A DNA stretch of 41,994 nt from Prevotella sp. (GTDB lineage: Bacteria; Bacteroidota; Bacteroidia; Bacteroidales; Bacteroidaceae). Location of the stretch: assembly GCA_022771625.1 (NCBI GenBank), contig JALFCW010000114.1, positions 1 through 41,994 of the forward strand, in the 5' to 3' direction. The notes under the pieces are model-generated. The model was not told the origin of the DNA. It saw only the letters and a program-made list of their open reading frames with translations, and made no database searches. Position 1 is the first letter of the stretch. Each line of letters opens with the position of its first letter. Below are positions 25,560-34,019 of this stretch, piece by piece. Position numbers and translations under genes: made by a program.

Positions 25560-26591
25560 ATGGAATTTACAGCGAAACAAATAGCCGAGTTTATCGGCGG
25601 AAAAGTAGAAGGCGATGAACTCGCCTCTGTCAACACGTTTGCGAAGATTGAAGAAGGCAAGAAAGGAGCTATTTCATTCCTTTCCAACCCCAAATATCTG
25701 CATTATATCTATGACACTGAGTCAAGCATCGTTCTCATCAACGACGACGTAGTATTAGAGAAGCCTGTGAGCGCCACCCTCATCCGCGTGAAAAACGCCT
25801 ATGAGTGTGTTGCCAAACTGTTGCAGTTATATGCTGAAAGTATGCCAAAGAAGCAAGGCATCGACAAGACTGCAGCCATCTCCGCAAGTGCCACCGTTGC
25901 CGAAGATGTGTATATCGGCGCTTACGCAGTTATCGGCGATGGTGCCAAGATTGGCAGTGGATGTCAGGTCTATCCCCATGCCGTCATTGGCGATGGTGTG
26001 ACATTAGGCGAAGGCTGTATCATCTATCCCAACGTCACCATCTATCAGGGTTGTCAACTCGGTAATAATGTTACAATCCATGCAGGCAGCGTCATCGGCG
26101 CCGATGGTTTCGGTTTTGCCCCTAATGCCGAAGGTTACGACAAGATTCCCCAGATTGGTATTGTCACTATTGAGGACAACGTAGAAATAGGTGCTAACAC
26201 CTGTATCGACCGCTCCACCATGGGCAGCACCATCATCCGCAAGGGAGTGAAACTGGATAATCTCATACAGATAGCCCACAATGTGGAGGTAGGCGAGAAC
26301 ACCGTCATGTCGGCCCAAGTGGGCGTTGCCGGCAGCACCAAGATTGGTTCGTGGTGTATGTTTGGCGGACAGGTTGGTCTTGCCGGTCACATCACTATCG
26401 GCGACAAAGTGTTCCTCGGTGCACAATCGGGCGTTCCCGGTAATATCAAGGGCGACCAGACTCTCATCGGCACACCTCCCATGGAGCCCAAGGCCTACTT
26501 CAAGTCGCAGGCCGTATTCCGTCGTTTGCCCGACATGTACAAGGAACTTAACGATTTGAAAAAGCAGATAGAAGAGCTGAAGAAGAAATAA
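25560..26591 (+). CDS. lpxD: UDP-3-O-acylglucosamine N-acyltransferase
   Basis: LpxD adds the second hydroxyacyl chain to UDP-3-O-acyl-glucosamine in lipid A synthesis. An N-terminal uridine-binding domain ([18 protein letters not shown], then [15 protein letters not shown]) precedes a left-handed beta-helix of hexapeptide repeats running from about residue 105 to 300. [11 protein letters not shown] and [13 protein letters not shown] hold the catalytic His region, and [15 protein letters not shown] is the family's C-terminal signature. The last helix is Lys/Glu-rich. The 343 residues are standard. It opens the lpx-miaA-PBP1A cluster. Confidence 0.95.
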   Translation: MEFTAKQIAEFIGGKVEGDELASVNTFAKIEEGKKGAISFLSNPKYLHYIYDTESSIVLINDDVVLEKPVSATLIRVKNAYECVAKLLQLYAESMPKKQGIDKTAAISASATVAEDVYIGAYAVIGDGAKIGSGCQVYPHAVIGDGVTLGEGCIIYPNVTIYQGCQLGNNVTIHAGSVIGADGFGFAPNAEGYDKIPQIGIVTIEDNVEIGANTCIDRSTMGSTIIRKGVKLDNLIQIAHNVEVGENTVMSAQVGVAGSTKIGSWCMFGGQVGLAGHITIGDKVFLGAQSGVPGNIKGDQTLIGTPPMEPKAYFKSQAVFRRLPDMYKELNDLKKQIEELKKK

Positions 26592-26647
26592 TCGTCTGCT
26601 ATAAAGAGAGAAAGACTAAAAGAATACAAACATATAGTAAAACTATT

Positions 26648-28033
26648 ATGATGAAACAAACCACATTAAAAGGCAGTTTTTCGCTTTGCGGAAAAGGCTT
26701 GCATACAGGACTGAGTCTCACTGTGACTTTCAATCCTGCTCCCGAAAATCATGGTTATAAGATACAGCGTATCGACCTCGAAGGCATGCCTGTAATTGAT
26801 GCCATTGCCGAGAATGTCATCGACACCCAGCGTGGCACAGTGCTCGGCAATGGCGAGGTGCGCGTTTCTACTATTGAGCATGGTATGGCAGCCCTCTATG
26901 CCCTTGGCATCGACAACTGTCTCATACAGGTCAACGGTCCTGAATTTCCTATCCTCGACGGAAGCGCTATCAAGTATGTTGAGAAAATCCAAGAGATTGG
27001 TATTGAGGAACAAAATGCGCCTAAGGACTACTACATCATCCGCAAGAAGATTGAGGTGAAGGACGAGACCACCGGCTCTTCCATTGTAATTCTTCCCGAC
27101 GAGGAGTTCAGTCTCACCGCCATGTGCTCCTTCAACTCCAAATTCATCAACAGTCAGTTTGCCTCACTCGACAAGATGACTAATTTCCCCACCGAGATTG
27201 CCGCTGCCCGCACATTCGTGTTTGTGCGTGACATCGAGCCTCTTCTCAAGGCCAATCTCATCAAGGGCGGCGACCTCGACAATGCTATTGTCATCTACGA
27301 AAAGCAGATTTCACAAGAGCAGCTCGACCAGTTGGCCGACATGATCAAGGTGGAGCACCGCGACGCCAACAATCTCGGTTATATCCAGCACAAGCCTCTT
27401 GTATGGGAGAATGAGTGCACACGCCACAAGCTCCTCGACATCATTGGCGACATGGCTCTTATCGGCAAACCCATCAAGGGCCGTATCATCGCCACCCGTC
27501 CTGGACATACCATCAACAATAAGTTTGCACGTCAGATGCGCCGTGAAATCCGCAAGCACGAGATTCAGGCTCCCATCTACGATCCAAATGAGACTCCGAT
27601 AATGGATGTCAACCGCATCCGCGAACTTCTCCCCCACCGCTATCCTATGCAGCTGGTTGACAAGGTGATAGAACTTGGTGCTACAAGCATTGTAGGAGTT
27701 AAGAACGTGACAAGCAACGAACCATTCTTCCAGGGTCATTTCCCCCAGGAGCCTGTAATGCCGGGAGTGCTTCAGATTGAGGCGATGGCGCAATGTGGTG
27801 GATTGCTCGTTCTCAACACCCTTGAGGAACCCGAGCGTTGGTCAACATATTTTATGCGTATCGACGACGTGAAGTTCCGCCAAAAGGTTGTTCCTGGCGA
27901 CACTCTCCTCTTCAAGGTTGACCTCCTTGCTCCTGTCCGCCATGGCATTTCGTCGATGAAGGGATATGTCTTCGTAGGCGACCACATCGTTTCGGAGGCT
28001 ACATTCACCGCACAGATCGTAAAGAATAAGTAA
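26648..28033 (+). CDS. lpxC/fabZ: fused UDP-3-O-acyl-GlcNAc deacetylase / 3-hydroxyacyl-ACP dehydratase
   Basis: One 461-residue protein joins two enzymes. Residues 1 to about 305 are LpxC, the zinc deacetylase committing to lipid A, with metal ligands H78 (STIEHGMAAL), H260 and D264 (RHKLLDIIGDM). Residues from about 319 are FabZ, with LLPHRYPMQLVD, catalytic His H364 in FQGHFPQEPVMPG and Glu E378 in LQIEAMAQCGG. The fusion is characteristic of Bacteroidota. It links lipid A synthesis with the supply of hydroxyacyl chains. Either ATG at 26648 or 26651 could be used. Neighbours lpxD and lpxA complete the early lipid A steps. Confidence 0.97.
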   Translation: MMKQTTLKGSFSLCGKGLHTGLSLTVTFNPAPENHGYKIQRIDLEGMPVIDAIAENVIDTQRGTVLGNGEVRVSTIEHGMAALYALGIDNCLIQVNGPEFPILDGSAIKYVEKIQEIGIEEQNAPKDYYIIRKKIEVKDETTGSSIVILPDEEFSLTAMCSFNSKFINSQFASLDKMTNFPTEIAAARTFVFVRDIEPLLKANLIKGGDLDNAIVIYEKQISQEQLDQLADMIKVEHRDANNLGYIQHKPLVWENECTRHKLLDIIGDMALIGKPIKGRIIATRPGHTINNKFARQMRREIRKHEIQAPIYDPNETPIMDVNRIRELLPHRYPMQLVDKVIELGATSIVGVKNVTSNEPFFQGHFPQEPVMPGVLQIEAMAQCGGLLVLNTLEEPERWSTYFMRIDDVKFRQKVVPGDTLLFKVDLLAPVRHGISSMKGYVFVGDHIVSEATFTAQIVKNK

Positions 28034-28056
28034 GATAATTTTTAATTTCTGAAAGA

Positions 28057-28827
28057 ATGAATACCATTAGTCCTATGGCCTTTGTCCATCCCGAGGCAAA
28101 ACTTGGCGACAACAACATTATCGGGCCATTCTGCTATATCGACAAGAACACTGTGATTGGCAACAACAACAACCTCATGAACAGTGTCACCATCCACACT
28201 GGTGCAAGAATAGGCAACGGCAATGAGTTCTTTGCCGGGGCAAGTATAAGCACCAAGCCGCAGGACCTCAAGTTCCGCGGCGAGGAAACCACCTGCGAGA
28301 TTGGCGACAACAACAGTATTCGTGAGAATGTCACCATCAGCCGTGGCACAGCCAGCAAGGGCAAGACCGTTGTAGGCAACAATAATCTCCTTATGGAGAA
28401 CATGCACATTGCCCACGACTGCGAAGTAGGCAACGGCTGCATCATCGGCAACTCCACAAAGTTTGCCGGCGAGGTTGTTGTCCACGACAATGCCATCATC
28501 AGTGCCACAGTGCTCTGCCATCAGTTCTGCAACATTGGCGGATATGTAATGATTCAGGGCGGAAGCCGTTTCAGTCTCGACATTCCCCCCTTCGTCATTG
28601 CCGGCAAGGAACCCACCCGCTACTGCGGTATCAATATCATCGGTCTGCGCCGTCGTGGTTTCAGCAACGAGACCATCGACATGATCCACGACACCTATCG
28701 CATCATCTATGCCAAGGGTGTTATCAAGGAAGGCATCGAGGAAGCTCGAGCAAAATATCCCGAATCCAAGGAGGTGGAGTATATCTGTTCCTTCTTCGAG
28801 AAATCCAAGCGTGGCGTCATTAGATGA
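28057..28827 (+). CDS. lpxA: UDP-N-acetylglucosamine acyltransferase
   Basis: LpxA performs the first, reversible acylation of UDP-GlcNAc in lipid A synthesis. The protein is 256 residues with a hexapeptide-repeat beta-helix from the N-terminus (SPMAFVHPEAKLGDNNIIGPF) to about residue 180. The catalytic His is in MENMHIAHDCEVGNGC, and the helical C-terminal domain begins AGKEPTRYCGINIIGLRRRGFS, the LpxA signature. It follows the fused lpxC/fabZ by 23 bases, placing all three early Lpx activities in one transcript. Confidence 0.96.
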   Translation: MNTISPMAFVHPEAKLGDNNIIGPFCYIDKNTVIGNNNNLMNSVTIHTGARIGNGNEFFAGASISTKPQDLKFRGEETTCEIGDNNSIRENVTISRGTASKGKTVVGNNNLLMENMHIAHDCEVGNGCIIGNSTKFAGEVVVHDNAIISATVLCHQFCNIGGYVMIQGGSRFSLDIPPFVIAGKEPTRYCGINIIGLRRRGFSNETIDMIHDTYRIIYAKGVIKEGIEEARAKYPESKEVEYICSFFEKSKRGVIR

Positions 28828-28840
28828 TGATTGATGGGTG

Positions 28841-29773
28841 ATGAATACTCTCGTTGTAATCACTGGCCCCACTGCTGTGGGAAAAACCGAATTATGCCTT
28901 AATATCGCCGAGAGTTATGGCATACCAATCATCAATGCCGACTCACGTCAGATATACAGCGACATGCACATAGGCACTGCCTCGCCCACCGAGGAACAAT
29001 TGCGCAGAGTGAAGCATTACTTTGTAGGCAATCTCCATTTGGGCGACTATTACAACGCTTCGATGTTCGAGCAAGACGTGCTTCATGTACTCGAAAAGGA
29101 GTTTGACGGTCGCAACGACCACATCGCCCTCATGACAGGCGGCAGCATGATGTATATCGATGCAGTATGCAATGGCATTGATGATATCCCCACCATCACC
29201 GATGATGTAAGGCAATGGATGAAGCAACGCCTTGAGAGCGAGGGCCTTGAGAGATTGTGCGAGGAATTGCACCTGATGGATCCCGAATACTATGCGATTG
29301 TCGATCGTCACAATACTCGGCGTGTGGTGCATGCTCTTGAGATATGCCATCAGACAGGCAACACCTTCACGTCCTATCGTGTGCGCGAGCGGAAGCAGCG
29401 CCCCTTTGCCATTGTCAAGATAGCCCTCAATCGCGAGCGCGAAGTGCTCTACGAGCGTATCAACCGCCGTGTGGATTCAATGATGGCTGCAGGCCTTGAG
29501 GACGAAGCGCGACGACTGTTGCCCTATCGCCATGAGAATGCACTCAACACCGTAGGCTACAAGGAGCTCTTCGCCTATTTCGATGGTATCTGGCCGCTTG
29601 ACGAAGCCGTGGAGCGCATCAAGGGAAATACCCGTCGATACGCCCGCAAACAGCTCACATGGTTTAAGCGCGACCCGGCGGTGCGATGGTTTGATGCAGA
29701 TGACAACAAAGAAATAATGACATATATATCACAAGAATGGTCAAGAATTCAGAAGACAACAGAGGTAAGATAG
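28841..29773 (+). CDS. miaA: tRNA dimethylallyltransferase
   Basis: MiaA transfers a dimethylallyl group to N6 of A37 in tRNAs that read UNN codons. The P-loop is GPTAVGKTE (residues 9-17), followed by NADSRQIYSDMHIGTASP, which binds tRNA and pyrophosphate, and MTGGSMMYIDAV. The C-terminal RRYARKQLTWFKRDPAVRWF is also diagnostic. I use the ATG at 28841; a GTG one codon earlier is in frame, but the ATG gives the normal N-terminus. The 310 residues are standard. The end overlaps the PBP1A start by 37 bases, so expression is coupled. Confidence 0.95.
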   Translation: MNTLVVITGPTAVGKTELCLNIAESYGIPIINADSRQIYSDMHIGTASPTEEQLRRVKHYFVGNLHLGDYYNASMFEQDVLHVLEKEFDGRNDHIALMTGGSMMYIDAVCNGIDDIPTITDDVRQWMKQRLESEGLERLCEELHLMDPEYYAIVDRHNTRRVVHALEICHQTGNTFTSYRVRERKQRPFAIVKIALNREREVLYERINRRVDSMMAAGLEDEARRLLPYRHENALNTVGYKELFAYFDGIWPLDEAVERIKGNTRRYARKQLTWFKRDPAVRWFDADDNKEIMTYISQEWSRIQKTTEVR

Positions 29774-32292
29774 GATACTACCTCCACCTCATAGGTAAGT
29801 CACTCCACAAGACTGGAGTGTGGTACAAAGGATTGTACAAGGGAAAGAAATGGTACACCAAGACACTTGTTGCATTCGTTTCTTTTATCGTCGCTTTCAT
29901 CTTGTATTTAGTGGCGGTTGACATCAATTTCCTATGGCTGTTTGGCAAGTCGCCAAGCTATAGCCAGATAAAGAACCCCGTCAGCAGTCAGGCATCCGAG
30001 ATATACAGTGCCGACGGCGTGATGATAGGCAAGTATTTCAATGAAAACCGCACTCCGGTGAAATATGAGGAGGTCAATCCCGAATTCTGGAAAGCTCTCG
30101 TAGATACAGAAGACGAGCGATTCTATAATCACAGGGGCATCGACCTTATCGGCGTGTTTGCAGCCATCAAGGACGCCGCCATCCATCATGATGCCCGTGG
30201 TGCCTCTACCATCACCCAGCAGTTGGCAAAGAACCTCTTCCGTGTTCGCACCAACTACTCCACCGGTCTTCTCGGTGGCATTCCCGGTCTTAAGATTCTG
30301 ATAATGAAGAGCAAGGAGTGGATTACAGCAGTGAAACTGGAGTTTATCTTCGACAAGCGCGACATCCTCACCATGTATGCCAACACCGTTGATTTCGGTA
30401 GCAATGCCTTTGGTATCAAGACAGCTTGTAAGACCTATTTCGGCACCACACCAAAGGATCTCACCACCGATCAGGCAGCAATCCTTGTGGGAATGCTCAA
30501 GGCTACCACATACTATAACCCACGCATTAATCCCGAGAATAGTCTTAAGCGCCGCAACACCGTACTTAATAATATGGTGAACCATGGAGATCTCACCCAC
30601 GCTGCCTACGACACCCTCAAACTCAAACCTATCACTCTCAACTATAACGTGGAGAGCAACTACGACGGTCAGGCAACATATTTCCGCGAGGCAGTGGCCA
30701 ACTACCTCAAGGATTGGTGCAAGGACAATGGATACGACCTGTATTCCAGCGGATTGAAAATCTATACCACCATCGACACTCGCATGCAGAAGTATGCCGA
30801 GGCTGCCGCCATCAAGCAGATGAAGCAAGTGCAGCGCAACTTCAAGAACCACTGGGGCAACACCAATCCCTGGCAGGACGAGAAACATCAGGAGATTGCG
30901 GGATTCATCGAGGACATAGCAGAGCGCCAACCCTACTACAAGCAACTCAAGGAGAAATACCCCAACAATCCCGACTCGGTGGATTATTGGATGAACAAGC
31001 CTCACAAGGTGAAGGTGTTCGACTATGAGAAAGGAAGTGTAGAGTTGGAGATGAGCACCATGGACTCCATCCGCTATATGGTGAAGTTCATGCACTGCGG
31101 ATTTGTTGCAATGGAACCGCAGAACGGACATGTAAAGGCATGGGTGGGCGATATCGACTTCAAGTCGTGGAAATACGACAAGGTAACCGCTATGCGCCAA
31201 CCAGGTTCTACCTTCAAACTCTTTGTATATACCGAGGCAATGAATCAGGGTCTCACACCCTGCGACAAGCGTGTTGACTCCTATTTCAGCATGAAGGTGT
31301 GGGATAAGAAGCAAAATAAAGAAGTGACATGGGCACCCACCAACGCCAACGGATATTTCACAGGCGACTCGCTTCCACTGAAGGCTGCGTTTGCGCAGAG
31401 TATCAACTCCATCGCAGTGAAACTCGGTCAGGAATGTGGTGTTGCCAACATTGCTGCCACTGCCGAAGCCATGGGTATCAAGAGCAAGCTCGACAAGACA
31501 CCGTCGCTGCCACTGGGTTCGAGCGATGTCAACCTGCTTGAACTCGTCAATGCCTACTCCACCGTCATCAACGATGGAAAGGCCCACGAACCTGTATTGG
31601 TGACACGTATCATCGACCGCGACGGCAATGAGATATTCGTGGCTCCTTCCGAACAGAAGCAAGCCATCCCCTATCGCAGTGCCTATCTCGTTCAGCAACT
31701 ACTGCAAGGTGGATTGCGCGAACCAGGCGGCACAAGTATGAGTCTTTGGGGATATATAGGCAAGTTCAACGACACTGAATTTGGCGGCAAGACCGGAACA
31801 TCCAACAACCACTCCGACGCATGGTTTGTAGGCGTCAGTCCCAAACTGGTGGTAGGAGCATGGGTAGGAGGCGAATACCGCTGCATCCACTTCCGTACAG
31901 GAGCCCTCGGTCAGGGTAGCCGCACTGCATTGCCCATCTGCGGTTATTTCCTTGAGTCAGTGCTCTCCGACCCCGCCTTCAAGGACTATCACGGCAAGTT
32001 TGGCAAACCCAAGGACGAAAGCGTTTCCTCGTCGATGTATAACTGTGCAAGCTACTACCGCTCACGTCAGGACACCGACTCCGTGGCTGTTGATTCACTG
32101 GCAAGTCAGGAGGTTGAGGTGATGTATGACGAGCAAGGCAATATCATCCATCACTCAAAGGATGAGAATTTGCACAATGAGAATGTCCCTGCAACAGACA
32201 AGACTCCTGCCGAGGCTACCGAACCGAAGAAGCCTGAGGCTACAGAAACGAAGAAGAAAAAGAAGCCTACATACGATGACGTCTATTTCTAA
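29737..32292 (+). CDS. class A penicillin-binding protein (PBP1A type)
   Basis: This is a bifunctional peptidoglycan synthase of 851 residues with a short cytoplasmic tail and one membrane helix (about residues 47-66). The GT51 glycosyltransferase domain has LVDTEDERFYNHRGID and GASTITQQLAKNLF. The transpeptidase domain has the active-site SxxK in QPGSTFKLF (S491, K494), SxN in AQSINSIA and KTG in GGKTGTSNN (685-687). The C-terminal 60 residues are low-complexity Glu/Thr/Lys-rich (PEATETKKKKKPT). Transglycosylation and transpeptidation both act at the outer face of the inner membrane. The start overlaps miaA and the stop is directly followed by the next ATG. Confidence 0.95.
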   Translation: MVKNSEDNRGKIGYYLHLIGKSLHKTGVWYKGLYKGKKWYTKTLVAFVSFIVAFILYLVAVDINFLWLFGKSPSYSQIKNPVSSQASEIYSADGVMIGKYFNENRTPVKYEEVNPEFWKALVDTEDERFYNHRGIDLIGVFAAIKDAAIHHDARGASTITQQLAKNLFRVRTNYSTGLLGGIPGLKILIMKSKEWITAVKLEFIFDKRDILTMYANTVDFGSNAFGIKTACKTYFGTTPKDLTTDQAAILVGMLKATTYYNPRINPENSLKRRNTVLNNMVNHGDLTHAAYDTLKLKPITLNYNVESNYDGQATYFREAVANYLKDWCKDNGYDLYSSGLKIYTTIDTRMQKYAEAAAIKQMKQVQRNFKNHWGNTNPWQDEKHQEIAGFIEDIAERQPYYKQLKEKYPNNPDSVDYWMNKPHKVKVFDYEKGSVELEMSTMDSIRYMVKFMHCGFVAMEPQNGHVKAWVGDIDFKSWKYDKVTAMRQPGSTFKLFVYTEAMNQGLTPCDKRVDSYFSMKVWDKKQNKEVTWAPTNANGYFTGDSLPLKAAFAQSINSIAVKLGQECGVANIAATAEAMGIKSKLDKTPSLPLGSSDVNLLELVNAYSTVINDGKAHEPVLVTRIIDRDGNEIFVAPSEQKQAIPYRSAYLVQQLLQGGLREPGGTSMSLWGYIGKFNDTEFGGKTGTSNNHSDAWFVGVSPKLVVGAWVGGEYRCIHFRTGALGQGSRTALPICGYFLESVLSDPAFKDYHGKFGKPKDESVSSSMYNCASYYRSRQDTDSVAVDSLASQEVEVMYDEQGNIIHHSKDENLHNENVPATDKTPAEATEPKKPEATETKKKKKPTYDDVYF

Positions 32293-34008
32293 ATGAAACT
32301 CGACACCGACAATAAGGAATGGCAACAAGCCATTCAGATAATCAACTATACCCGTCACTCGCTCTTTCTCACCGGAAAGGCGGGGACGGGTAAATCAACT
32401 TTTCTGCGTCATGTGGCACGCAACACCAAGAAGAAGACAGTCGTACTGGCTCCCACTGGTATAGCAGCCATCAATGCCGGAGGTGTCACCTTGCACAGTT
32501 TCTTCCATCTGCCGTTCCATCCCCTTCTGCCTACCGACAAGCGATACGACGCACGCCACATCCGAGAAACACTGAAATACGGCAGCGACCGCATCAAACT
32601 GCTGCGCGAGGTGGAACTCATCATCATCGACGAGATCAGTATGGTGCGTGCCGACATCATCGACTTCATAGATAAAGTGCTGCGCATATATTGCCGCAAC
32701 CATCGCCAGCCCTTTGGCGGCAAGCAACTGTTGCTTGTGGGCGACACATTCCAGCTCGAACCCGTCATCAAGGACGATGAGCGCCAACTCCTCCAACCGT
32801 TTTATACGTCGATGTATTTCTTCAACGCGAGGGTGTGGAACGAGATGCCGCTTGTGTCTATCGAACTGCGTAAGGTGTATCGACAGAAAGACAGTGAGTT
32901 TATCGGTATCCTCGACCGTATTCGCACCAACACCTTCGACAGTCTCGACCTCAGCAAGCTCAACAGTCGTGTGGGGGCAGACCTCAACCTTGGCGACTCT
33001 TCGCTTTGCATAACATTAGCCACCCGTCGCGACACCGTTGACTATATCAACAGCAAGCATCTCGACGAACTCTCCGGCGACTCCGTCACGTTCAATGGCA
33101 ACATCCAGGGCGAGTTTCCCCTGTCATCCCTCCCCACCCCGATGGAACTGGAGGTGAAGGTGGGCGCACAGGTGATATTTATCCGCAACGACAAGGAAAA
33201 GAGGTGGGTCAACGGCACCCTCGGACGCATCACCGACATCAGTATCGAGGATGGAGTAATATGCGTTGAGACAGAGGACTGTAGCGTTTATCCAGTGGAA
33301 CGCGAACAATGGGAGAATGTGAAATACACATTCAACGAACAGGAGAAAAAGATAGAGGAAAAGCAATTGGGCACCTACACTCAGTTTCCACTACGACTGG
33401 CTTGGGCCATCACCGTCCACAAGAGCCAGGGTCTCACCTTCAGTCAAGTCAATATCGACTTCACGGGAGGTGCATTTGCAGGAGGCCAGACCTATGTAGC
33501 CCTAAGCCGCTGCACCTCACTCAACGGCATCAGTATGAAGTCGCCCCTTTCACATCGCGATGTCATCGTGCGCAGGGAAGTGTTGCAGTTTGCCAATAGA
33601 TACAACAACCAGTCAATCTATGACAATGCTATAAAGGAAAGCAAGGCCGACATTGAATATGCCGAGGCTAAGCGCGCTTTCGACGAGCGCGACATGCAAG
33701 GCTGCCTCGACTGGTTTTTCAAGGCTATCCACAGTCGCTACGACATCGAGAAACCCGCAGCCCGCCGACTGCTAAGGCGCAAACTGTCGCAGATACCCCA
33801 ACTGGAGGCAGAAATAGAGCGACTGAAGAAGGAGCAGCAAAAGAAAGACGACTTCCTCAAGAAACTCTCCGTCGAATATGTGTCACTCGCCAAAGACTGC
33901 GAGAAAGAGGGATTCCGCGATGCGGCAATAGCCAACTACAAAAAGGCGTTGCAACTATGTCCCGACAACGTGTTGGCAAAAAAAAGAATGAATAAATTAC
34001 TAAAATAA
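32293..34008 (+). CDS. PIF1/RecD2-like SF1B helicase with C-terminal TPR-like tail
   Basis: This 571-residue ATPase has Walker A GKAGTGKST (residues 28-36), VVLAPTGIAAINAGG (motif Ia), Walker B ELIIIDEISMV, LLLVGDTFQLEPV (motif III), AITVHKSQGLTF (motif V) and TYVALSRCTSLNG (motif VI), the set found in PIF1 and RecD-like 5'-3' helicases. After about residue 440 come a charged coiled coil (IPQLEAEIERLKKEQQKK) and a repeat-like helical pair (GFRDAAIANYKKALQLCPDNVLAKKRM) that resembles a TPR. Its ATG begins on the base after the PBP1A stop. It may act at stalled forks or in repair; the sequence does not say which. Confidence 0.87.
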   Translation: MKLDTDNKEWQQAIQIINYTRHSLFLTGKAGTGKSTFLRHVARNTKKKTVVLAPTGIAAINAGGVTLHSFFHLPFHPLLPTDKRYDARHIRETLKYGSDRIKLLREVELIIIDEISMVRADIIDFIDKVLRIYCRNHRQPFGGKQLLLVGDTFQLEPVIKDDERQLLQPFYTSMYFFNARVWNEMPLVSIELRKVYRQKDSEFIGILDRIRTNTFDSLDLSKLNSRVGADLNLGDSSLCITLATRRDTVDYINSKHLDELSGDSVTFNGNIQGEFPLSSLPTPMELEVKVGAQVIFIRNDKEKRWVNGTLGRITDISIEDGVICVETEDCSVYPVEREQWENVKYTFNEQEKKIEEKQLGTYTQFPLRLAWAITVHKSQGLTFSQVNIDFTGGAFAGGQTYVALSRCTSLNGISMKSPLSHRDVIVRREVLQFANRYNNQSIYDNAIKESKADIEYAEAKRAFDERDMQGCLDWFFKAIHSRYDIEKPAARRLLRRKLSQIPQLEAEIERLKKEQQKKDDFLKKLSVEYVSLAKDCEKEGFRDAAIANYKKALQLCPDNVLAKKRMNKLLK

Positions 34009-34019
34009 AAACTTGAATA

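Noticed and set aside
28042..28872. A 276-codon open frame antisense to lpxA
   Set aside because: Its Asp/Val/Ala-rich low-complexity translation is the mirror of the hexapeptide repeats of LpxA; no start context or domain.
29932..31698. A 588-codon open frame antisense to the PBP1A gene
   Set aside because: It mirrors the PBP1A codons, has a composition typical of an antisense shadow, shows no recognisable domain, and the PBP1A motifs on the other strand are complete.
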